Shown: positions 36,524 to 43,233 of the stretch, in pieces
Layout: each line of letters starts with the position of its first letter
How positions within the stretch are numbered: the stretch's first letter is position 1
Assembly: GCF_000170855.1 (NCBI RefSeq)
Contig: NZ_ABCQ01000010.1
Coordinates: forward strand, 1-64,000
Reading direction: 5' to 3'
DNA: 64,000 nt
Source of the DNA: Moritella sp. PE36
Lineage (GTDB): Bacteria > Pseudomonadota > Gammaproteobacteria > Enterobacterales > Moritellaceae
Position numbers and translations under genes: made by a program
The notes under the pieces: model-generated
Databases searched by the model: none
Told to the model about the DNA's origin: nothing
Seen by the model: only the letters and a program-made list of their open reading frames with translations

Positions 36524-37911
36524 CTATCGTGAAAGCAAAGTAAGTAACCTCTTTAATACGATATCCATTTCACCTTCCGTATATCCACAAAAACCGAGAA
36601 TGAATCCATTGTAATCAAGATTACGCATTGTAGATTCTGATAGGGGCTCTAACGCAATGCCCACCTCTTTTGCACGCAGTGCTACTTCAGTATCTTTCAA
36701 CGTGTTATTAAGATGAAAAATTAGCTGCATACCGGCAGGGTGATCCTGTACATGACCGAAGTGACTAAATTTTTTAGAGAGCTCGTTTACTAGAAATTTT
36801 CGACGTTCATTATAAATTTTTCTAACTCGTCTCAAGTGTCGATAAAATTCGCCTGAATCGATGAATTCCGAAAGAGGTTGCTGTGGCATTAACCCGGCCT
36901 TCAAACCATAATCATTCATAGTTCTACGGATGAGGGCCACTAGTGAGTTAGGGGCGATGATGTAACCTAATCTCAAAGTGTTAGAGAAAATCTTAGAAAA
37001 ACTACCGACGTATATTGTACGATTTAATTTGTCAAAACCCGCCATAGCAGGAATAGGGCGACCAGAATATCGAAACTCACTGTCGTAATCATCTTCTATG
37101 ATCCAAGCGTGGTTGGTATTGGCCCAATGGATGTAGTCCAATCTACGTTGTGGCGACATAGCCCCACCGAGTGGATATTGATGTGAAGGAGTGAGTACAA
37201 CAACACGCGGTTTGGTTTTTTTTTCAGGTAATACAGCACCATTTTTATCAATATCCAAATAGACAGGAATTAAACCCTGGCTTGTCACAAAACGTGATAT
37301 TGGTTTATACCCAGGATCTTCATTCCAACCGTTTGACCTACCTTTGTTAACATACGAAACAAATATTCAGTGCGTCTGTCGCCCCGTCGTAATATAACTG
37401 TTGTGGAGAGCCTTGAGGCACGCCACTCATTAACATGATTAGCGATCGTTTTTCGAAGTGCAAAATTACCAAAGATATCAGCGCCTGTTAACATTGATTC
37501 AGGGTTAGTTCTACATACTCGCGCGACACTTTTTGCCCAATGTCGGTAAGGAAATAAACGCATGTCCGGCTGGCTTGGGGTAAGTGGCATCAGTGTAGGT
37601 ACGCATTCTGTAGCTTGAATACTATCATTGCTGGTATGGGGTAGTTCAACTGCTCCAATTGAGCAAATTGTGTAACCTGCACCTACTTTTCCTTCCAAAT
37701 AACCTTCGGCTACAAGCTGCTCGTATGCAGTTACAACTGTTGAACGGGATACAGTTAAGTCTTCAGCCAGCACACGAGTTGCTGGTAATACAATGCCTTT
37801 TTTTAAAGTACCTGAATGTGCAAGCTTTCTTACTACCTCGCAGAGTTGTTCAAATATAGGGGTATCTCTAGATCTGTCGATGATGAAATAAGAACTTAGA
37901 TTTTTAGTCAC
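36524..37911 (-). pseudogene. MocR-family regulator (GntR HTH + aminotransferase), frameshifted
   Basis: The first half (36524 side is C-terminal) starts at 37911 with a GntR winged helix (T-P-I-F-E-Q-L...L-P-A-T-R-V-L-A-E-D-L-T-V-S-R-S-T-V). The aminotransferase-like part continues to S-F-S-K-I-F-S, with the PLP lysine, and L-R-L-G-Y. The frame is broken. Adding one base at each of four points between 37323 and 37393 restores a continuous family-like stretch reading V-I-I-T-T-G-A-T-D-A-L-N then G-N-E-D-P-G-Y-K-P. All other residues look intact, so this is a very recent lesion or sequencing error. It is divergent from the ferredoxin-reductase and PaiB-like genes, which it probably regulates. 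Confidence 0.85.
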
Positions 37912-37934
37912 ATTGGTATGCTCATTTTTGACAT

Positions 37935-37960
37935 TATTGGCTCTTTTAAGTAGACCAATA
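37935..37960. promoter_or_regulatory. Inverted repeat in the MocR/reductase divergent region (putative operator)
   Basis: TATTGG (37935-37940) and CCAATA (37955-37960) form an inverted repeat with a 14-base spacer, just upstream of the MocR gene and in the promoter region shared with the divergent reductase gene. MocR regulators usually bind close to their own start, so it is a candidate site. The repeat is short and may be chance. Confidence 0.35.
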
Positions 37961-38057
37961 GTATAGCAAAATAATCATACGAAAATGAAGAGTTATACAG
38001 TATCAGGTATCTTAAAATTTATGATAATTGGAATGTATTACACATAGGTGGCTGATT

Positions 38058-39137
38058 ATGAATGAAACATTTAAAAGTTTTACAATTTTAAAAAAGCACA
38101 AGGAAAGTACGTTAGTTACGTCATTTCACTTGACTCCTACGGATGGTAGTTCGCTCTGGGATGCGGAGCCAGGACAGTATTTGACGCTACGGATCCCTAC
38201 AGGTACTGGTTTTGTTTTAAGATCTTATTCAATTTCAGGAGACGTCGAAAATCTTCAGAGTTATCGGATCAGCGTAAAACGAGAAACCGCAAATGTTGAC
38301 TGGGAAGGTGCTTTAGATGGCATAGGTTCATGCTGGCTTCACGATCTAGCAAAAATAGGAGATGAAATAGATATTTCAGCTCCTCGAGGACAGTTCGTAC
38401 TAGATAATAACAGCGTTCGACCAATTGTGCTTCTTTCAGCTGGCGTTGGCCTAACGCCTCTGGTTTCAATGCTCCACAGTTTGAAAAAACGTGAAAATGA
38501 TGTCTGGTTTATTCACGTATGTGACAACAGCGATGTTCATGCTTTTAAGAGCGAAGTTAACAATATTGCAGTTGAGTCTCTCGGCCGTATTCGTACACAT
38601 CTGATATATAGACACCCAACTCATCAAGACGAAGAGTTAGGTTTATTTGATAGTCAAGATGTTATAGACCGTCAGTTAATTCAAAGTTTGTTGCCACTGG
38701 ATGATTATGACCTCTATCTTTGCGGCACTGAATCATTTATGAGCGCAATGTTTCAGTTGTTTAGAAGCATTGGTTTACCAACTGAGAGAATTTTTTATGA
38801 ATTCTTCGGCAAAGCCAAAACTTTTAAAACTATCGCTTCTGAATCTAAGCCGGATTTGCCTGTTTTGACAAATGAACAAGAAGGCTTCGAAGTCGTCTTT
38901 GCTAATTCAGGTAGTAATGTTAGATGGGTTAATGATTCAAATTCACTATTAGATTTGGCTGAGCAATCGGGACTAACACCTGAATATAGTTGTCGCGATG
39001 GGATTTGTGGTAGTTGTACCTGTGATCTTATTGAAGGTTTTGTTGAATATAACGAAGAGCCTTTAAATCCAGTGCCTGAAGGACAAATATTGCTCTGTTG
39101 CTCATCACCAAAGAGCAGAGTTGTTCTGGGAATATAG
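38058..39137 (+). CDS. FAD/NAD(P) oxidoreductase fused to a C-terminal 2Fe-2S ferredoxin
   Basis: A 359-residue flavodoxin-reductase-like protein. The FAD-binding domain (R-S-Y-S-I-S-G) is followed by an NAD-binding domain (L-S-A-G-V-G-L-T-P-L-V-S-M-L). A plant-type ferredoxin comes last, with C-R-D-G-I-C-G-S-C and a distal L-L-C-C. This order matches haemoglobin-reductase/vanillate-demethylase-type reductases that feed electrons to an oxygenase or nitric-oxide enzyme. No oxygenase gene is adjacent, so the partner is unknown. I start at ATG 38058 with an AGGTGG ribosome-binding site rather than ten codons upstream. It is followed 39 bases later by the PaiB-like gene. Confidence 0.88.
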   Translation: MNETFKSFTILKKHKESTLVTSFHLTPTDGSSLWDAEPGQYLTLRIPTGTGFVLRSYSISGDVENLQSYRISVKRETANVDWEGALDGIGSCWLHDLAKIGDEIDISAPRGQFVLDNNSVRPIVLLSAGVGLTPLVSMLHSLKKRENDVWFIHVCDNSDVHAFKSEVNNIAVESLGRIRTHLIYRHPTHQDEELGLFDSQDVIDRQLIQSLLPLDDYDLYLCGTESFMSAMFQLFRSIGLPTERIFYEFFGKAKTFKTIASESKPDLPVLTNEQEGFEVVFANSGSNVRWVNDSNSLLDLAEQSGLTPEYSCRDGICGSCTCDLIEGFVEYNEEPLNPVPEGQILLCCSSPKSRVVLGI

Positions 39138-39176
39138 AAATACAAAATTAAACAGTGTTATTTAGAGGAATAAATT

Positions 39177-39812
39177 ATGTTACAACCACCAGTTTTTCGT
39201 GAAGATCGAATTGAAATCATGCATGACATGATGCATAAAAATCCCTTTGCAAGTCTGATTTCAATGCAAGAGGGTGACATAGTCGCTGATCACATTCCTT
39301 TGGTAATTCATCCTGAATTATCTGCAAAAGGAAACCTACGGGGTCACATTACACTTGGCAACCCCATTGTAAAAAATCTTGATCATACAACTGAAGTACT
39401 TGTTATGTTTCGAGGCCCACACCATTACATCACACCGTCATGGTATCCATCAAAAAAAGAGCATGACAAAGTTGTTCCTACTTGGAACTACATTATGGTT
39501 CATGCTCGAGGGAAAGTTAAGCTACACAAAAATGCTGATTGGATTCTTGCGCATTTAACAGAACTAACACGCCGCAATGAAAAGGGGCGTGATGAACCGT
39601 GGGAGGTTTCGGATGCACCGAGTGATTTTATTAAGCGTCAATTACGCGCTATTGTCGGCATCGAGATTGAAATTTCAAGTTTGCAAGGTATCTGGAAAAC
39701 AAGCCAAAACAAGACGTTGGAAGATAATAAAGGTGTTTGTGAAGGGCTGAAGAAGGAGTCGTCAACAGAGGCCAGCGTAATGGTAACTTGTGTTGAAAAA
39801 ACGAGAAACTAA
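39177..39812 (+). CDS. PaiB-like FMN-binding split-barrel protein
   Basis: The 211-residue protein matches the FMN-binding/negative-regulator PaiB family: M-L-Q-P-P-V-F-R-E-D at the N terminus, N-P-F-A-S-L-I-S, then G-P-H-H-Y-I-T-P-S-W-Y-P-S-K and V-P-T-W-N-Y. PaiB-like proteins often sit beside MocR regulators, as here. GAGGAA ahead of the ATG is a good ribosome-binding site. The C-terminal 25 residues (after S-Q-N-K-T) are Lys/Glu-rich and likely disordered. It shares a transcript with the upstream reductase and ends before a strong bidirectional terminator. Confidence 0.88.
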   Translation: MLQPPVFREDRIEIMHDMMHKNPFASLISMQEGDIVADHIPLVIHPELSAKGNLRGHITLGNPIVKNLDHTTEVLVMFRGPHHYITPSWYPSKKEHDKVVPTWNYIMVHARGKVKLHKNADWILAHLTELTRRNEKGRDEPWEVSDAPSDFIKRQLRAIVGIEIEISSLQGIWKTSQNKTLEDNKGVCEGLKKESSTEASVMVTCVEKTRN

Positions 39813-39897
39813 CAGAGTTGGTTACATTGCATATTAATGTAATCTGATGAAGCATGAGTTTTTTGAAAAAAAATGACGTTGCTGAAACGAATATTTT

Positions 39898-39933
39898 AAA
39901 AAGCACACGCTTATATTCAAGTGTGTGCTTTTT
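39898..39933. terminator. Strong bidirectional terminator after the PaiB-like gene
   Basis: AAAAAGCACAC (39898-39908) pairs with GTGTGCTTTTT (39923-39933). The stem extends inward by four more pairs around an ATATTC loop. The A run on one side and T run on the other make it work in either direction. Confidence 0.88.
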
Positions 39934-39988
39934 GCGTAATTTATCCATAGTTTCTATAATGAGAACCATATACTTTACAGCCTAAACT

Positions 39989-40225
39989 CTAAGCCAATTT
40001 TGTCCAGCAGCGGCTTAGTTCAGTCACATGTTGCTCATGACAGTTCGCGATACATTTACTCATGTCCAATAGGCCGTATATCGATGATTTTATATCAATA
40101 TCAAAAAAGCCCCGTAGTAGGGAGGCAATTTTGAGGAGGTGGCACAAACTCCATTTAGAGCGTCGTTGCCAATAACGGTAAGGGTTCAACTCCGAATCAA
40201 AGAAACTACAGCCATCAAGAATACG
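39989..40225 (-). other. Unrecognised small reading frame, likely remnant; contains repeat copy A
   Basis: This 78-codon open frame on the minus strand has no ATG start (stop codon at 40226-40228) and encodes R-I-L-D-G-C-S-F-F-D-S-E-L-N-P-Y-R-Y-W and later G-F-F-D-I-D-I-K-S-S-I-Y-G-L-L-D-M. The second segment recurs, diverged, at 46989-47040 (G-F-L-D-L-E-I-K-S-S-I-Y-G-L-L-N-M), and most nucleotide changes are conservative in this frame. It therefore looks like the tail of a once-coding gene or repeated element. I do not recognise the family. Confidence 0.4.
40061..40112. repeat. 52-bp direct repeat, copy A
   Basis: It matches 46989-47040 in the same orientation at 45 of 52 positions. Shared core: CAATAGGCCGTATATCGA. 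The two copies lie about 6.9 kb apart and bracket the MFS/soxR/prtV segment. Confidence 0.8.
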
Positions 40226-40245
40226 CTATGAATACTGAATACTGA

Positions 40246-41457
40246 CTAGTGACCGATAATTTGCTCTTGATTTAGAGGCATTTTAATATTTGAATGCTGT
40301 TTTAAGTGCAGCATTATCACCCCCGCGATCAGCAATACTATCCCGATAATAATAAAACCCAAGGCCGTGAGTTGTAAGTAACTTAACAGCGCAATAACGA
40401 CGTAACTCAAACTTTGCGCTAGGGTAGAAAACAGTTTTAATCCACCTTCAACGCGTCCTCTTTCTTCCATCGCTATGACATGATGCATCTTATTGGTTCT
40501 CGCAATACGATTATATGAATTGAAAAAGCCAAGGACAATAGTAAGTAATATAATCAAAGTAGGGGACAGGTAAGAGCCCATCACAAGAAGTAAGATCGCC
40601 ATCACTAGAATTGAAACTATCATGGCATTGTCATGATCATAACGCCTTAACAGGTGAGCAATTAACAATCCACTGAGTAACGCCCCTAGACCATAACTCA
40701 TTTTCCATGTCGCAAACCAACTACCACTAATGCCTTGTTCAGCGAAATAGATAGGGACAAGTTTTACCAGAAAGGTCAATACTGGATAAGACAAGCAAGA
40801 TAATGCCAAAAATGTATAGAATCGTTTTTGTTTAGAAAATATGCTTTTGCTTGCTACAAGCTGTTTAAAGAATGCCTCTTTTAAGGATGGACGGAACTGG
40901 CGCTGGTAAGGGGTCGCGATATAACATAAGCCAGACAGGAATGAAGCGAATACAGCTAAAAAGGAAAATTCAAGCATTGACCAGTGTTCAAGTAAAATGA
41001 TCCCTAATGCGCCGGCACCAAGTGTGGTGACTTGCATCACAACTTCTTGATAACTGGATATTTTTGCGTATTCATCCTGACGATAGTTTTCTTGCGTGAA
41101 AGCATTATTACAACTCCAGGCTAAATCATTACTTAACCAAAAGATTAACTGCGCAAAAGCCAAAAGCCAGTGAGACTGAATACCGTTGTAATAAGTAATG
41201 AACACCATCAATGCGGTAGCTGCTTGTATTAACTGCATGAATATCAGAATCTTTTTTCTAGAATAGCGATCTATCGAAGTGGCAAAAAAGGGTGTGAAAA
41301 CAAATGATACAGAGGTACAAACTAATGCCGTAATCGCCACGAACATACCCATACCTTCTTCTGAAAGCATGATCCACGGTAACGCCATCATAAACATCCC
41401 AGACGAAATACCATCAAAAAATCGCGCGAATAGATAGGGGACCGTTCTATTTCTCAT
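40246..41457 (-). CDS. MFS transporter, probably SoxR-controlled efflux pump
   Basis: A 12-helix major facilitator of about 403 residues (T-P-F-F-A-T-S-I-D-R-Y-S-R-K-K in the loop 2-3 motif). I start it at ATG 41457 (M-R-N-R-T-V-P-Y-L), which has GGAG six bases upstream. Earlier ATGs at 41469 and 41478 are in frame. It is transcribed away from soxR through a shared promoter with a SoxR box at 41520-41537. It is therefore probably induced by redox-cycling compounds and exports them (inference). No sign of truncation. Confidence 0.85.
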   Translation of the reverse strand: MRNRTVPYLFARFFDGISSGMFMMALPWIMLSEEGMGMFVAITALVCTSVSFVFTPFFATSIDRYSRKKILIFMQLIQAATALMVFITYYNGIQSHWLLAFAQLIFWLSNDLAWSCNNAFTQENYRQDEYAKISSYQEVVMQVTTLGAGALGIILLEHWSMLEFSFLAVFASFLSGLCYIATPYQRQFRPSLKEAFFKQLVASKSIFSKQKRFYTFLALSCLSYPVLTFLVKLVPIYFAEQGISGSWFATWKMSYGLGALLSGLLIAHLLRRYDHDNAMIVSILVMAILLLVMGSYLSPTLIILLTIVLGFFNSYNRIARTNKMHHVIAMEERGRVEGGLKLFSTLAQSLSYVVIALLSYLQLTALGFIIIGIVLLIAGVIMLHLKQHSNIKMPLNQEQIIGH

Positions 41458-41510
41458 ATTATGCTCCATGCTTTTCATTATTATTTATTATAAATATTTT
41501 ATTTAGTGCT

Positions 41511-41541
41511 AGTCTAATACCTCAAGTTATGTTGAGGTAAA
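41511..41541 (-). promoter_or_regulatory. SoxR box within a MerR-type promoter (19-bp spacer)
   Basis: CCTCAAGTTATGTTGAGG at 41520-41537 nearly matches the known SoxR operator CCTCAAGTTAACTTGAGG. On the minus strand TTTACC (41541-41536) and TAGACT (41516-41511) form -35/-10 elements separated by 19 bases, the over-long spacing activated by MerR-family proteins. The box lies in that spacer, reading toward the MFS gene. soxR itself starts 47 bases on the other side. Confidence 0.9.
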
Positions 41542-41584
41542 GCGATATTTTCATAGGCTTATATAAAATAACAGGGAGAGTTAG

Positions 41585-42028
41585 ATGGAAATGAGTGTTG
41601 GGCAAGTAGCCAAAAGGGCAGTTGTTAAAGTATCAACCTTGCATTTTTATGAGCAGAAAGGGCTTATTCAAAGTTGGCGTAACACGGGTAATCAGCGCCG
41701 TTATGATCGCAGTGTGTTAAGGCGAATTGCAGTAATTAAAATGGCGCAAAAATTGGGTATGTCTTTGCAAGAAATTACACTTGCACTGTCGCATTTACCC
41801 AAAGATAACGCCCCCACTGAAGAAGAGTGGAGAGTGATGGCTAATGTGTGGAAGTTACAGTTGGACGAACGTATTAACCGTTTACAAACCTTAAGAGATG
41901 AGCTTGATGAATGCATAGGTTGTGGATGCTTATCTATCAATAAGTGCAGACTTAGAAACCCACAAGACATATTAGCTCAGACAGGGAAAGGCGCGGTGTT
42001 ATGGGAAAGTAGCGATTTAACCCAATAG
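41585..42028 (+). CDS. soxR: SoxR, redox-sensing MerR-family regulator
   Basis: A 147-residue MerR-type regulator. An N-terminal winged helix (V-S-T-L-H-F-Y-E-Q-K-G-L-I) is followed by a dimerisation helix. The [2Fe-2S] motif C-I-G-C-G-C-L-S-I-N-K-C has Cys110, Cys113, Cys115 and Cys121, exactly the CX2CXCX5C of SoxR, followed by R-N-P-Q-D. Oxidation of the cluster by redox-cycling drugs would activate the divergent MFS gene through the box at 41520. AGGGAGAG provides the ribosome-binding site. Confidence 0.95.
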   Translation: MEMSVGQVAKRAVVKVSTLHFYEQKGLIQSWRNTGNQRRYDRSVLRRIAVIKMAQKLGMSLQEITLALSHLPKDNAPTEEEWRVMANVWKLQLDERINRLQTLRDELDECIGCGCLSINKCRLRNPQDILAQTGKGAVLWESSDLTQ

Positions 42029-42783
42029 CGTATTCGAATGATAGGAAAATGATACATAACTGTTGTGGGATAAAATGTATCAGGAATTCTGATCGTCGTT
42101 GTTTGCAACACTAGTGGCGTTAAATTACATTCAATCGCTGTACGCGATTGAGACAAAAGCCGAACCAGTCTTGTATCAATTTCATGAATGGCTAAGCAAA
42201 AGTGCAACAACAGTCACCCCACCACCTGCTTTTTATTTCAAGCTTTCATCGAACTTCAATATTGCTGACGTTTGAAAAAAATACATACCAATACAATAGA
42301 TAGCAAACATTTTCAAAATGTAACCTTTGAATATTCTCGAGCATTAGAGTATGTGTCAATACAGGAAAAAATATCATTATAAGACTCTAATTTAGTGTAA
42401 CCCAATATATCATTAACTCGTTCTTTATCTTGTTACAGAGTTAAAATTCAGTCATATCAGCCATTATTCCTTCTCCTCCCTTTTATTTTTAAATATCCCA
42501 TGTTCGGACTGATAATACCCAAATTGATAATTTATATTTTTGATACATGATATCGCCTGTGAATATATATTAAGTGACTAATAATCAATCAGTTTAAGGC
42601 ATGTTTATGATTGCAGAATTATGTATTTAAGTGATGAAAATATTTAAAATGTGAGGTATGCACGAATTACTTCTATTACTTTTGGGTTACATCTCAAGTT
42701 TGGTTTATTTATTTTGCAATAAATTTCATTAGTAATAACTTAACGAAACCTTTACAAACAATTTACAAATCAAGAGTGGTTAA
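42029..42783. other. 755-base intergenic region without a recognised gene
   Basis: A long AT-rich stretch between soxR and the propeptide-like gene. It contains a perfect 8-bp inverted repeat (TCAATCGC at 42131-42138, GCGATTGA at 42144-42151), a possible operator or hairpin. I see no RNA gene, intact reading frame or insertion sequence. It presumably holds the promoter of the propeptide/protease pair. Confidence 0.5.
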
Positions 42784-43122
42784 ATGAAAATAGTCTTTTG
42801 TTTGGCGATGTCGCTTATTAGTCATTTAGTGTTTGCCTCTGTTCCTGCGGATGAAAGTGAAAGGTTACTCGGTGCCTTGATAGCCAGAGGCGTCATTTGC
42901 GAAGGCCTTAATCGCGATCAACAACAAAAGGCTTTAGCAATATATTTACAGCGTAAACAGCGTCATAACAGCATGAATAAACCGAGTAATCTAAAGCATT
43001 CGGTGTATCCCGACCACGATGTTCCTAACGTTAATACTGCTAACGACTTACATGCAGAAATGCCTAATTCGGAGCCTGCAAATTCGAATGAAAAAAATAC
43101 CTGCATTCTACCGCCCGAATAA
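42784..43122 (+). CDS. Small exported protein resembling the PrtV N-terminal propeptide
   Basis: The 112-residue protein has a signal peptide (M-K-I-V-F-C-L-A-M-S-L-I-S-H-L-V-F-A). Residues 26-61 (E-R-L-L-G-A-L-I-A-R-G-V-I...A-L-A-I-Y-L-Q-R-K-Q-R-H) align without gaps to residues 36-71 of the protease encoded 111 bases downstream (D-K-L-A-E-M-L-V-R-R-G-L-L...A-V-K-S-Y-L-A-H-K-I-K-H). The rest is a polar, Asn/Pro-rich tail. It looks like a free-standing copy of the protease propeptide, perhaps a chaperone or inhibitor. Identity is low and the function is inference. The two cysteines of the mature part are at about positions 39 and 108. Confidence 0.6.
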   Translation: MKIVFCLAMSLISHLVFASVPADESERLLGALIARGVICEGLNRDQQQKALAIYLQRKQRHNSMNKPSNLKHSVYPDHDVPNVNTANDLHAEMPNSEPANSNEKNTCILPPE

Positions 43123-43233
43123 TCCCGGTTGAGAATACTCATAAGGAATCAATCAACATGTTTGCTGATCCTCATTAACAGGTTCTGCGGAGTGTGGTGA
43201 TATTAAAATGGAAAATAATAACAAGGAAATATA

